Below, piece by piece: positions 8,711 to 17,267 of a stretch of DNA of 64,000 bases. Location of the stretch: positions 1,364,001 to 1,428,000 of the forward strand of contig CP003940.1 in NCBI GenBank assembly GCA_000317655.1, in the 5' to 3' direction. Numbering within the stretch: the stretch's first letter is position 1; every line of letters begins with the position of its first letter. The notes beneath the pieces were generated by a model. That model was not told the origin of the DNA. It ran no database searches and saw only the letters and a program-made list of their open reading frames with translations. Source of the stretch: Cyanobacterium stanieri PCC 7202. Its GTDB lineage: Bacteria; Cyanobacteriota; Cyanobacteriia; Cyanobacteriales; Cyanobacteriaceae. A program made the translations under genes and the position numbers.

Positions 8711-10021
8711 CTAAATCCGATACTTACCACCCTTATCAGGATCTGTCCAATCACAGGCATAACCTTGAGTTTCAGGAACAAACTGGTTCCAAGGAATTGG
8801 ATCCACAGGGCCATCAGTAGAATAGAGAATATCAAATAATCCATCACTTCTTACCTGCCCAATCCGAACAGTTTTAGAAATATGATGATTAGGTTGCATG
8901 GTAACAGGTCCATGGGGTGCGTCCAGTTGTTGTCCAACGGCAGCAGCCCTTACCGCTTCCAAGTCATCCGCAGTACCAGCCGCCTCCACCGCCTGTTTCC
9001 AGAGATAAACCATAATATAAGCAGCTTCCATGGGGTCATTTGTTACCCTATCTGCCCCATACTCAGCTCTGAAAGCATCAACAAACGAACTATTTTCGGG
9101 AGTTTCGACAGTTTGAAAATAATTCCACGCCGCATAATGACCTTCCAAATATTCCACCCCAATCTGTCTCACCTCTTCCTCGGCAACACTCACAGACATC
9201 ACAGGATACCTTTCAGGATCTAAACCCGCAGCCTGAATTTGTTTAAAGAAAGCCACATTACTATCACCATTAAGGCTATTGAAAATAATTCCCCCATCGG
9301 GCAATGCCGCCCTGATTTTGGCAATAATGGGAGTAACCTCGGTATTTCCTAGGGGCAAATAATCTTCTCCCACAACTTCCCCACCCAAAGCATTTAACTG
9401 CTCTTTGATAATAGTATTGGCAGTACGGGGAAAGACATAATCAGAACCGACTAGGAAAAACTGATCACCCTTATTGTCCAACAACCATTGTACAGCGGGT
9501 TCAATTTGTTGATTAGGGGCAGCCCCTGTATAAAAGATGTTCCTAGAACACTCTTGACCCTCATATTGCACAGGATACCAGAGCATGTGGTTTTTAGACT
9601 CAAACACAGGTAAAACCGCCTGACGACTCGCAGAAGTCCAACAGCCGAACACTGTTACCACCTGATCTTGATCAATTAACTTGGTCGCTCTTTCGGCAAA
9701 GGTAGGCCAATCGGACGCTCCATCTTCGATAACGGCTTCTATTTGTTTTCCTAATACCCCACCATTGGCATTGATTTCCTTAATTGCCAACTGTTCAGCT
9801 TCTACCACAGTGGTTTCACTAATGGCCATGGTGCCACTGAGAGAATGCAAGATTCCGACTTTGATGGTATCCCCACTACTAGCAGTGGTTTCTCCTCCAG
9901 CGGTGGTTTGTTCTCCCCCTTCGGTGGTAGTGGTCGCATCTCCACAGGCTTTTAATAAAATACTTGTTCCCAAGGTTGCAGAACCATATAAAAGAAACTT
10001 TCTTCTACTATATTTAGACAT
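8711..10021 (-). CDS. urtA: Urea ABC transporter substrate-binding protein
   Basis: A 436-residue periplasmic urea receptor of the amide/urea branch of the leucine-binding protein family, feeding the UrtBCDE importer. The N-terminus has a twin-arginine signal (SRRKFLLYG, Arg6-Arg7) and a lipobox-like LLKAC with Cys26, so it is probably a Tat-exported lipoprotein. A Thr/Gly linker follows, then the binding domain starting [25 protein letters not shown] and [12 protein letters not shown] are typical UrtA segments. An NtcA-type promoter lies 51-91 bases upstream. urtB and urtC are not seen in the window, while urtD and urtE lie 44 kb away. Confidence 0.93.
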   Translation of the reverse strand: MSKYSRRKFLLYGSATLGTSILLKACGDATTTTEGGEQTTAGGETTASSGDTIKVGILHSLSGTMAISETTVVEAEQLAIKEINANGGVLGKQIEAVIEDGASDWPTFAERATKLIDQDQVVTVFGCWTSASRQAVLPVFESKNHMLWYPVQYEGQECSRNIFYTGAAPNQQIEPAVQWLLDNKGDQFFLVGSDYVFPRTANTIIKEQLNALGGEVVGEDYLPLGNTEVTPIIAKIRAALPDGGIIFNSLNGDSNVAFFKQIQAAGLDPERYPVMSVSVAEEEVRQIGVEYLEGHYAAWNYFQTVETPENSSFVDAFRAEYGADRVTNDPMEAAYIMVYLWKQAVEAAGTADDLEAVRAAAVGQQLDAPHGPVTMQPNHHISKTVRIGQVRSDGLFDILYSTDGPVDPIPWNQFVPETQGYACDWTDPDKGGKYRI

Positions 10022-10071
10022 ATTTATTCAGTTTACTTTTTAATTGGTGTTTATATTGTTTCACTCAACTA

Positions 10072-10112
10072 ATAGTAAAGTACCCCTTAGAATAAAATGT
10101 ATTCCACTATAC
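10072..10112 (-). promoter_or_regulatory. NtcA-activated promoter of urtA (GTA-N8-TAC plus -10)
   Basis: On the minus strand GTATAGTGGAATAC matches the NtcA consensus GTA-N8-TAC exactly (10099-10112). A TACTAT -10 box (TA-N3-T, 10072-10077) follows after 21 bases, inside the N20-24 spacing of class II NtcA-activated promoters. The whole unit lies just upstream of urtA. Nitrogen-limitation control is inferred from the site and from known NtcA control of urt genes. Confidence 0.8.
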
Positions 10113-10271
10113 ATTTTTTTGAGGATTTCATTTTTTTTATTTATGTCAAAATTCAGTAATAAAGCTACAATTCATTACTATTGGGGGAAATTTGAGATAA
10201 TTTCTCCTGGCTAGTTCAGGAAAACTGATGCCTGTTTGTAAACATAGAATAGTATTAAGAAATATTAACAA

Positions 10272-10550
10272 ATGAGTGAAATTATTGATCAAAAAGTGAG
10301 CGATCGCATTTGTAAACATATGAATGATGATCATCAAGATGCCATAATCTTATATGCCCAAGCCTTTGCCAATATTGATAATGTGCAAAGTGCGGTCATG
10401 ATTTCCATTGACCATGAGGGGATGAATATAGCAGTTAATAATGACCCTCAAAATCCCGTCAGAATTAACTTTGACCATACCCTTACCGATGCCAAAGATG
10501 CTCATCATACCCTTGTGGAAATGATTAAAACGGCAAAAAGTAAACAATAA
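10272..10550 (+). CDS. DUF2470 domain protein
   Basis: A 92-residue protein that is essentially one DUF2470 domain: ICKHMNDDHQDAIILYAQ near the N-terminus (the HMNxDH signature) and FDHTLTDAKDAHHTLVEM near the end. In larger proteins this domain sits next to HugZ-like haem oxygenase or pyridoxamine-oxidase-like domains; stand-alone versions are common in cyanobacteria and unassigned. The start follows a divergent gap that also holds the urtA promoter. A weak hairpin follows the stop. Confidence 0.8.
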   Translation: MSEIIDQKVSDRICKHMNDDHQDAIILYAQAFANIDNVQSAVMISIDHEGMNIAVNNDPQNPVRINFDHTLTDAKDAHHTLVEMIKTAKSKQ

Positions 10551-10567
10551 ATTTACCTTAAAAAGTT

Positions 10568-10596
10568 AGTTGGGTTAGAGCCAAAAAAACCCAACT
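10568..10596. terminator. Inverted repeat after the DUF2470 gene, possible terminator
   Basis: AGTTGGGTT / AACCCAACT arms separated by 11 bases lie 17 bases past the stop. There is no T-run afterwards, so termination is uncertain. Confidence 0.45.
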
Positions 10597-10811
10597 GCAG
10601 AATTCAAATATTAATTGAATTTACTGATTACTCAAATAAAAAAACCAATGTGAAATTAAAGTGCTATAATAATTCCAGAAGAGATTAAAGTATCGGTTTA
10701 AAGATTTTGTTGAAGATATTCCCGAATTTTCGAGTTTTACATTGGCAGTCTTCTCTCCGAATATTACAGATCCTCCCATAAGCAAAATAAACATTTGGAG
10801 AAAAGACAATT

Positions 10812-11120
10812 ATGTCAATATATGTAGGCAACCTTTCCTATGACGTTACCGAAGCTCACCTTACCTCTGCTTTTGCAGACTTCGGAGCCGTCAAAAGGGT
10901 TTATTTACCTACCGACCGTGAAACTGGTCGTATGCGCGGTTTTGGTTTCGTTGAAATGGATACCGAGGCGGAAGAAGATGCAGCCATTGAAGCACTAGAC
11001 GGTGCAGAATGGATGGGCCGTGACATGAAGGTAAACAAAGCTAAACCCCGTGAAAATAATCGTTCTTCCTATGGTGGCGGTGGTAACAGAAACGGAAATC
11101 GTTTTTCCCGTAGTCGCTAA
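10812..11120 (+). CDS. RNA-binding protein, RRM type with Gly-rich tail
   Basis: A 102-residue RRM protein of the cyanobacterial Rbp family. RNP2 (IYVGNLSY) is at 3-10 and RNP1 (RGFGFVEM) at about 40-47, each with the aromatic residues that stack on RNA. The C-terminal tail is short and rich in Gly, Asn, Arg and Ser, as in the cold-inducible RbpA type. The start has a good ribosome site (GGAG, 10 bases before the ATG). A leader of roughly 100 to 200 AT-rich bases may carry the cold response known for these genes, but no specific element was identified. Confidence 0.9.
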   Translation: MSIYVGNLSYDVTEAHLTSAFADFGAVKRVYLPTDRETGRMRGFGFVEMDTEAEEDAAIEALDGAEWMGRDMKVNKAKPRENNRSSYGGGGNRNGNRFSRSR

Positions 11121-11148
11121 AATTAGCTAGAACTTTTTAAAAAAACTG

Positions 11149-11180
11149 AATCCTCATCTAATCTTAGGTGGGGATTTTTT
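11149..11180 (+). terminator. Terminator of the RRM gene
   Basis: AATCCTCATC / GGTGGGGATT stem (with G-T pairs) followed by TTTTTT, about 29 bases after the stop. Confidence 0.8.
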
Positions 11181-11867
11181 AGTATAAATAGAAAAAAAGT
11201 CATGAAATTTACAGATATTTCACCCAAAACCGAAAAGGTTTGTTAACCTAGGGGCAAGGAAGAATTTGCACCCAAGCACAAAACGTATGTATTACGACGG
11301 ATGTTATCCACTATGGTTAAAAAAATATCACTTCTCGATGCCATTTTCTGTGAAATTCATTACAATATCTGAAAGATTTGACCGAAAAAACTTGTTTAAC
11401 AATTACAAGCAAAACCAAATGACATTGTCACTAGGTATCGCAACAATTGACTCATTAAAGGGGTTAGGCACTTAATATGCAAAAGTGTAACGATAATCTA
11501 TCGACACACTCTAACCTAGATGTTTCCATGGAAAATTTGTTCCACAATGGAAATAATGTCAAGAAAACAAGATTTTTCAGTTTTAATCTCATCACTTCTT
11601 AACAATCATATAGGTATAGTTTTACCCTTGGTTCAGAATAAATTTTATCCTGAATAAGTGGACTAAAACTAGGTCTAAAGTTAAGCTGGTTTTTCAAACC
11701 GAATTTGATTTTGAGAACAAACAAACTGATGAAAATAACAATCATCCATATTGATTTGTTTGAATTTACATGAAGATTTTGTCCTGAAACAGAATTACTT
11801 CAATAAATTATTTACAACTTTTTCAATAATTAATCTTCAAGCATAAAAGGAATAAGAGGAAAACGGC
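11181..11867 (+). other. Long gene-free stretch upstream of sigA
   Basis: About 690 bases with no convincing gene; one 69-codon ORF (11266-11475) lacks a ribosome site and family-like composition. Short inverted repeats occur (TTCCATGGAA near 11525). The stretch probably contains one or more sigA promoters and a long 5' untranslated region, but I could not place -35/-10 boxes with proper spacing. Confidence 0.5.
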
Positions 11868-13043
11868 ATGACGCAGGCACAAGAAATTTTCGCAACTATC
11901 ACCCCCACCAATGACATCGATGAGCTTTTAGAATTAGGATCGAACTCTAGTAAAAGTAAGACTTCGGTTAATGTGGATACGGAGTTAACGGAAATCATCA
12001 CCGAAGCAGACTCTATTGGGGTTGCCGATGCTAGTAATAAGAAAGCCCGAAAACTTCCTGCGACTCGTCGTCGAACTCAAACTAAGAAAAAGCCTTTTAC
12101 TGAAGATTCTATTCGTGTTTACCTTCAAGAAATTGGACGCATCAGACTTTTAAGGGCAGAGGAAGAGATTGAGTTGGCCCGTCAGATTGCAGACTTGTTG
12201 GATTTAGAATATATCCGTGCTACTCAAATTGAGCATTTAGGACGTATTCCCACCGATGAAGAATGGGCGATTGCCTGTGACATCCCTAATATGCGACAGT
12301 TTAACCGTCGTTTGCATATTGGCAGAAGGGCAAAAGATAAGATGGTTCAGTCAAATCTGCGTTTAGTGGTATCCATCGCCAAAAAGTATATGAACCGAGG
12401 GTTATCTTTTCAGGATTTGATTCAAGAGGGTTCGTTGGGTTTGATTCGCGCCGCTGAAAAGTTTGACCACGAAAAGGGTTACAAATTCTCCACCTACGCC
12501 ACATGGTGGATTCGTCAAGCCATTACCCGTGCGATCGCAGATCAATCCCGTACCATTCGTCTCCCCGTGCATCTCTACGAAACCATTTCACGGATCAAGA
12601 AAACTACTAAAATGCTTTCTCAAAAAATGGGCAGAAAACCCACCGAGGAAGAAATCGCCGAAGATATGGAGATGACCATCGAAAAATTAAGATTCATCGC
12701 CAAATCTGCACAACTACCCATTTCCCTTGAAACCCCCATCGGTAAGGAAGAAGATTCTCGCCTCGGCGACTTTATCGAAGCTGATGGAGAAACTCCCGAA
12801 GATGAAGTATCCAAAAACCTCTTGCGCGAAGATCTTGAAAACGTCCTCGATTCCCTTAGCCCTCGCGAAAGAGACGTTCTCAGACTACGTTATGGTTTGG
12901 ATGATGGACGCATGAAAACCCTAGAAGAAATCGGGCAAATATTTAATGTTACCCGTGAGCGTATCCGTCAAATCGAAGCTAAAGCATTACGCAAGTTGCG
13001 TCATCCTAACCGTAATAGTATCCTAAAAGAATATATTCGTTAG
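11868..13043 (+). CDS. sigA: Principal RNA polymerase sigma factor (group 1)
   Basis: A 391-residue sigma-70 factor for housekeeping promoters. Region 1.2 starts at [13 protein letters not shown] (about 80), region 2 has [26 protein letters not shown] and the promoter-melting [13 protein letters not shown], region 3 contains PVHLYETI, and region 4 ends in the helix-turn-helix [20 protein letters not shown]. The acidic N-terminal region before 1.2 is short, as usual in cyanobacterial SigA. A ribosome site (GAGG) precedes the ATG. Full conservation of regions 1.2 to 4.2 favours group 1 over the closely similar group 2 sigmas, though the two can be hard to separate by eye. Confidence 0.9.
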   Translation: MTQAQEIFATITPTNDIDELLELGSNSSKSKTSVNVDTELTEIITEADSIGVADASNKKARKLPATRRRTQTKKKPFTEDSIRVYLQEIGRIRLLRAEEEIELARQIADLLDLEYIRATQIEHLGRIPTDEEWAIACDIPNMRQFNRRLHIGRRAKDKMVQSNLRLVVSIAKKYMNRGLSFQDLIQEGSLGLIRAAEKFDHEKGYKFSTYATWWIRQAITRAIADQSRTIRLPVHLYETISRIKKTTKMLSQKMGRKPTEEEIAEDMEMTIEKLRFIAKSAQLPISLETPIGKEEDSRLGDFIEADGETPEDEVSKNLLREDLENVLDSLSPRERDVLRLRYGLDDGRMKTLEEIGQIFNVTRERIRQIEAKALRKLRHPNRNSILKEYIR

Positions 13044-13057
13044 GAATAATCTCTCTT

Positions 13058-13105
13058 ATCCTCCCCCATAGCCATAAAACATTGATGATTGTGGGGGATT
13101 ATTTT
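13058..13105 (+). terminator. sigA terminator
   Basis: TCCCCCA... / TGTGGGGGA arms around a loop of about 20 bases, then TTATTTT, starting 15 bases after the sigA stop. Confidence 0.65.
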
Positions 13106-13124
13106 CCTATAGTATAAAGACGAA

Positions 13125-13427
13125 ATGAATACAAATTCAGATAAAAATTGGCAAGAAAGAATAGAAGAAATTGAAGCGGAAATTTATGATGCTACCCCAT
13201 TAAATCCCCCAAACAATGCTCAGGGTAGTGTTATTCCCATTATCAAAGGTTGGTTTTCGGCTTTGCCCTCTGGGGGTAAGGTGATTATTACGGTGTTTGG
13301 GGTGATGTTGTTATTTTCCCTCATTAGCACTGTATTTTCTATTCTCAAATCTTTACTGAGTATCCTTGTGATTGGGGTGGTTTTTTATATTGCCTATAAA
13401 TTTGTTAATAGTAATGGTAAAGAGTAA
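13125..13427 (+). CDS. Small protein with C-terminal membrane hairpin
   Basis: A 100-residue protein: an acidic N-terminal helix (WQERIEEIEAEIYDA), a proline-rich linker, then two closely spaced hydrophobic helices (about 53-75 and 77-93) ending in KFVNSNGKE. No family recognised. It follows sigA on the same strand after a terminator and precedes two copies of a short palindromic repeat. Confidence 0.6.
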   Translation: MNTNSDKNWQERIEEIEAEIYDATPLNPPNNAQGSVIPIIKGWFSALPSGGKVIITVFGVMLLFSLISTVFSILKSLLSILVIGVVFYIAYKFVNSNGKE

Positions 13428-13449
13428 TTGATAATGTAATTATTTGAGT

Positions 13450-13510
13450 GTTGGGCTAGAAGCCCAAACTACAAACATTATTATTTGACCATCGGGCTAA
13501 AAGCCCGAAC
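13450..13510. repeat. Two copies of a GGGCTNNAAGCCC palindromic repeat
   Basis: TTGGGCTAGAAGCCCAAACTAC (13451-13472) and TCGGGCTAAAAGCCCGAACTAC (13492-13513, here partly covered) are variants of one element. The stem arms carry compensating changes (TTGGGCT/AGCCCAA versus TCGGGCT/AGCCCGA), which suggests selection for the hairpin or spread as a small repeat family. Confidence 0.75.
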
Positions 13511-13621
13511 TACGATCAAAAAATGATGTTTCTTAATCATCTAAATTTTATCAAAAAATTTGGGTTTAAAATCTAGTCCGTAACTGACGGCTTTATATTA
13601 TCCATTATTCATATAATCCTT

Positions 13622-14593
13622 ATGACCAAAAAAGCATTAATCTGTGGCATATCAGGGCAAGATGGTGCCTATTTAGCCCAATTACTCATCCAGAAAGGTT
13701 ATCAGGTGGCTGGTACTTCTAGGGATGCTCAGATGTGTTCTTTTCGCAATTTAGAGCTTTTGGGTATTAAGGAGCAAATTCAGTTAGAATCCATGGCACT
13801 TAATGATTTTCGTAGTGTCTTACAGATTTTGATGAAGACTGAACCTGACGAGGTTTATAATTTGGCGGGACAAAGTTCGGTGGGTTTGTCTTTTGATTTA
13901 CCTGTGGAGACTTTGGAAAGTATTGCCACGGGGACTTTAAATTTATTGGAAGCGATTCGCTTTACCCATCGCCCCATCAAATTTTATAGTGCGGGTTCTA
14001 GTGAGTGTTTTGGGGATATTGGTGTTGAAGCGGCGGATGAGAATACCCCTTTTCGCCCTAGAAGTCCTTATGGGGTAGCAAAATCAACGGCTTTTTGGCA
14101 GGTGGCAAATTATCGGGAGGCTTATAATATTTTTGCTTGTTCGGGAATTTTGTTTAACCATGAGTCGCCGTTGCGCCCCCGTCGTTTTGTGACGCAAAAA
14201 ATTATTGATCGGGTGATTGATATTGCCCAAGAAAAAGAACAGCTTTTATCTTTGGGTAATATTAATATTAGTCGGGATTGGGGATGGGCGCCTGAGTATG
14301 TGGAGGCGATGTATTTAACTTTACAACACGATCGCCCCGAGGATTTTGTCATAGCCACAGGGGTTAGTTATAAGTTAGAAGATTTTGTCGCCTGTGCGTT
14401 TGCTTATTTTGATTTAGATTGGCAAAAATATGTAAGGTGCGATCGCACCCTATTACGCCCCACAGATTTAGCCTTTAGTCAGGGCAACCCCCAAAAAGCA
14501 AAACAAATATTAGGTTGGGAAGCTCAGTATAAAATGCCCGATGTGGTGAGGGGAATGATTGAGGCAAAACTACAAATATCATCTGCCATTTAA
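13622..14593 (+). CDS. gmd: GDP-mannose 4,6-dehydratase
   Basis: A 323-residue short-chain (extended SDR) enzyme that turns GDP-mannose into GDP-4-keto-6-deoxymannose, the first step to GDP-fucose, rhamnose or perosamine for surface glycans. The cofactor loop GISGQDGAYL is at 9-18; the active site YGVAK has Tyr150 and Lys154; the family markers NLAGQSSVGLSF and NHESPLRPRRFVTQKI are present. No other nucleotide-sugar gene is adjacent, although an ABC-2 polysaccharide exporter pair occurs 31 kb away. The gene converges on a toxin-antitoxin-like pair, overlapping its end by four bases. Confidence 0.93.
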   Translation: MTKKALICGISGQDGAYLAQLLIQKGYQVAGTSRDAQMCSFRNLELLGIKEQIQLESMALNDFRSVLQILMKTEPDEVYNLAGQSSVGLSFDLPVETLESIATGTLNLLEAIRFTHRPIKFYSAGSSECFGDIGVEAADENTPFRPRSPYGVAKSTAFWQVANYREAYNIFACSGILFNHESPLRPRRFVTQKIIDRVIDIAQEKEQLLSLGNINISRDWGWAPEYVEAMYLTLQHDRPEDFVIATGVSYKLEDFVACAFAYFDLDWQKYVRCDRTLLRPTDLAFSQGNPQKAKQILGWEAQYKMPDVVRGMIEAKLQISSAI

Positions 14594-14829
14594 GCCACTG
14601 TACGAAATTCATAAACAGGCACTTGTCGAACATCAATCGGTTTTTCATCACCCAAAATAATATCCTGTAAACGTTCCACCACATCAGGGGCAAAAAACTG
14701 CTCCCCTGTCTCTTCATTCACTCTCGCAGGTACATTTTCCACCAAAATTAACTCTCCATTCAACTCTATAGAGTATGTCACCAATTTATTAACCAATTGC
14801 TTTTCCTCTTGTTCAAAATTCATAAACAT
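14590..14829 (-). CDS. YgiT/MqsA-like antitoxin candidate
   Basis: A 79-residue acidic protein with the pattern of the C-terminal part of YgiT-type antitoxins: a strand LVENVPARVNEETGEQFFAPDVVERLQDI, then a short tail. The two CxxC pairs of the usual N-terminal zinc finger are absent, so this is a finger-less form. Its ATG overlaps the stop of the upstream DUF4258 gene as TAATG, a sign of translational coupling. A second ATG two codons in (14823) is also possible. It ends inside the last codons of gmd on the other strand. Confidence 0.65.
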   Translation of the reverse strand: MFMNFEQEEKQLVNKLVTYSIELNGELILVENVPARVNEETGEQFFAPDVVERLQDIILGDEKPIDVRQVPVYEFRTVA

Positions 14830-15134
14830 TATCTCCTAGTACTAAAATTATTTTGCCAACGTTGTTTATTGGGTTGATAAAGAGTTATTATTTTCAAAAT
14901 TGGGCGAGAAGGATAGCTACAATGAAGATGTAAAGGACGATTAGCTAAAGTAAAACCACAAATTAAACAACTTGAACCGTATTTATCATCTGGATAGTCT
15001 TCTATTATTTGCCCATTAGTAATCATTTCGTTGATTTCTTTTATTCTAATATTTCGTACAATAGACTGATCAAAAGCGTGTTTGGACAATTCAAACTGTC
15101 CGTTGATAATTTTTTGTTGTATTGCCCTCAGCAT
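14829..15134 (-). CDS. DUF4258 protein, toxin candidate
   Basis: A 101-residue basic protein matching DUF4258: an N-terminal segment with FELSKHAFDQSIVRNIRIKEI (the SxHaxxrm..R.I..eei pattern), EDYPDDKYGSSCLICG, then RPLHLHCSY and IITLYQP strands. DUF4258 genes are often paired with YgiT-type partners and resemble RelE/HigB-like ribonuclease toxins. An AAGGTG ribosome site lies five bases before the ATG. Toxicity is inferred from family and gene order only. Confidence 0.7.
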   Translation of the reverse strand: MLRAIQQKIINGQFELSKHAFDQSIVRNIRIKEINEMITNGQIIEDYPDDKYGSSCLICGFTLANRPLHLHCSYPSRPILKIITLYQPNKQRWQNNFSTRR

Positions 15135-15234
15135 TCATTCACCTTTAAATCATCATTAATAGTTGATTATAAAAAAATTGCCCAGATCCTTGACAAAAAA
15201 AAATAAATTCGCCATAATAATATATGTGCTGATT

Positions 15235-15306
15235 GCGGGTATAGCTCAGTGGTAGAGCGTCACCTTGCCAAGGTGAATGTCGCGCGTTCGAATCGCGTTA
15301 CCCGCT
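15235..15306 (+). tRNA. tRNA-Gly (anticodon GCC)
   Basis: GCGGGTA acceptor pairs with TACCCGC before discriminator T. The D arm is AGCTCAGTGGTAGAGC, the anticodon arm CACCT-TGCCAAG-GTG gives GCC, and the T arm contains GTTCGAATC. No encoded CCA. Length is 72 bases. Confidence 0.95.
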
Positions 15307-15322
15307 TAAATAACTAATCTTC

Positions 15323-17017
15323 TTAAAAGCCGAGGTCAGCCTTGGCTTTTTCTGCTTTTGGCTTCAGTTCTTCATCATCCATGGTTTGCCAGTCAGGCTC
15401 ACCCACTTGTGCATAAAACTGCTGATCATAGGCTCTCGTCCTCACCACCACAGGCATCGGCACCGCATGACCCAATACTAACGCCTGTTGCTTAGAATCT
15501 AACTTAGCCAACACAGAACGTAACCCACTTGCCCCCGAAACCCCCGTAAAGATAGCATCAATATCCTTTTCATCATTCAAAAGACAAGTAACCCTTGTTC
15601 CCACCTGAGACATCACTTCATTATCAATGCCCGAAGGACGTTGATCTACTACCAATAAAGTTACAAAGTATTTTCTCATTTCACGGGCGATAGTACCGAA
15701 AATAGTTTGATGAACAATTTTAGAATCGAGAAAACGGTGCGCTTCCTCAATGGTAATCACCAAAGGACGAGGTTTATCCATCACATTTTTAGTTTGTAAG
15801 AAAGTCTCCGCTTTTTTTACATAGGCACGGTGAATCCTACGGGTAATCATATTCGTCACCAACATATAAGAAAGCATATTACCTTGAGAGCCAAATTCCA
15901 CCACTACGTGTTTACCACCGTCAAGAATGCCCAAAATTTCCTCGATATAATTGTGAGGACATACCGATTTCATATACTTGAGGCTTTCTAAACGTTTTAA
16001 CTTCCGTTGAAGTGCCATGATAGAGCCTTTATGTCCTTGTTTTTCATTACAGAACATTTCTATATCCTCATTAGTCATATTAATGAGTTGATAAATCCAA
16101 TTTCTGCCAAACTCCCCCGCCAAAATATTGGCATTATCTAAACTCGCTTCCGATAAACCTAATTCCCGACTAATGAGCCGTAAATCTTCGATCTCGATTT
16201 GGTCATAACTTAAAAATAAATCCCTTGAATTGGGTACCCCTCGGCGATGGGTGGATTTTGGATCTAGGGTATAAATTTCTACCTCTTTGGGGAATAATTG
16301 CCGTAAACCCTTTACCATATTGAGGTTTTTCCCCTCACTGACTGCCTCCCAACCATATTCCGAGTGCATATCAAACATCAAGTTAACCGCCGCCTGTTTA
16401 CGGATAATGCCAGAAATCAGCAACCTAGTTAAAAAAGATTTCCCTGTACCCGATTTACCAAAAATACCATTACTACGTTCCACAAAACGATCTAAATCAA
16501 TACATATCGGCACTTCCATATCAAGGGGTTTACCGATGGCAAAATTTCTTTTGTGAGGATCATCTTCCCAACCAAATACCGAGCGAAAATCCTGCTCCGT
16601 AGATTCATATACCTGACTAAAATGGCTAGGAATGGTTTTAACGGGCAGTAACTTTAATTGACTGTCAAATTCGCCAAAGGCATTTTTGATGGTGACAGTG
16701 TCAGGGTTATCATCTTTAATGCTGTTATCAATGGTGAGCATAAGCATGGGGGCGATTTCGATGGTGCCGTAGGTATCACTCCCTGCCAATACTTCACGCC
16801 AAAAGTCATCCTCTGGATCAGGGGGATGGGTAAAAATTCGGGGGGTAGATGTACCAAGGGAAACATCGGTGAGGAGACAGAAAAATTTTGATCTACTTCC
16901 CTGTACCACCAAAAATTTACCTACCCGCATTTCTTCTACGGATATATCAGGATGTAAGCGCACTTCTAAACCTTCGCTTAATGATCCTTCAATAACTGAT
17001 CCTAGAGGTTTATTCAA
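15323..17017 (-). CDS. HerA-like DUF87 ATPase
   Basis: A 564-residue RecA/FtsK-fold ATPase of the HerA/DUF87 type. The N-terminal region resembles a HAS-barrel; the P-loop GKSGTGKS is at 187-194, followed by a Walker B-like segment (LVITIEEAHRFLD) and sensor region (LLVVDQRPSGID). Archaeal HerA works with NurA in DNA end resection, but no NurA-like gene is next to this one. Such a gene is widespread in cyanobacteria as a single unit. The final residues are Lys/Ala rich. It ends 16 bases from tRNA-Gly on the opposite strand. Confidence 0.75.
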   Translation of the reverse strand: MNKPLGSVIEGSLSEGLEVRLHPDISVEEMRVGKFLVVQGSRSKFFCLLTDVSLGTSTPRIFTHPPDPEDDFWREVLAGSDTYGTIEIAPMLMLTIDNSIKDDNPDTVTIKNAFGEFDSQLKLLPVKTIPSHFSQVYESTEQDFRSVFGWEDDPHKRNFAIGKPLDMEVPICIDLDRFVERSNGIFGKSGTGKSFLTRLLISGIIRKQAAVNLMFDMHSEYGWEAVSEGKNLNMVKGLRQLFPKEVEIYTLDPKSTHRRGVPNSRDLFLSYDQIEIEDLRLISRELGLSEASLDNANILAGEFGRNWIYQLINMTNEDIEMFCNEKQGHKGSIMALQRKLKRLESLKYMKSVCPHNYIEEILGILDGGKHVVVEFGSQGNMLSYMLVTNMITRRIHRAYVKKAETFLQTKNVMDKPRPLVITIEEAHRFLDSKIVHQTIFGTIAREMRKYFVTLLVVDQRPSGIDNEVMSQVGTRVTCLLNDEKDIDAIFTGVSGASGLRSVLAKLDSKQQALVLGHAVPMPVVVRTRAYDQQFYAQVGEPDWQTMDDEELKPKAEKAKADLGF

Positions 17018-17167
17018 TTTTCAAATTCTCCCAAAATCCACTTTTTTCCACTATACTAACTCTTTATTGGTAAATATGATCTTATTTAACTTGAGTTCGA
17101 GATAGTATTTTTAGCCTTTTAAAGGAACAATTGACAATGAACAAACTATGACCTACCACCAAAAACC

Positions 17168-17194
17168 TGTACGGACGTACCATGGTACATCCCT
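17168..17194. repeat. Dispersed palindrome, GGACGTACCATGGTACATCC type
   Basis: A near-perfect inverted repeat centred on CATG, preceded by TGTA. It matches in shape and sequence the element at 31071-31100 (TGTA, then GGGGACG...CATG...CGTCCCC). Followed by CCTGCAA heptamer-like words. Confidence 0.6.
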
Positions 17195-17267
17195 AACACC
17201 TGCAACCTGCAACCAGAAGCCTGAAGCCTAACCATACGGATAGCTCTTATCTCGAACTGAGGTTGAG

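Noticed and set aside
11266-11475. 69-codon ORF in the sigA leader
   Set aside because: No ribosome site, no family-like sequence; more likely part of an untranslated leader.
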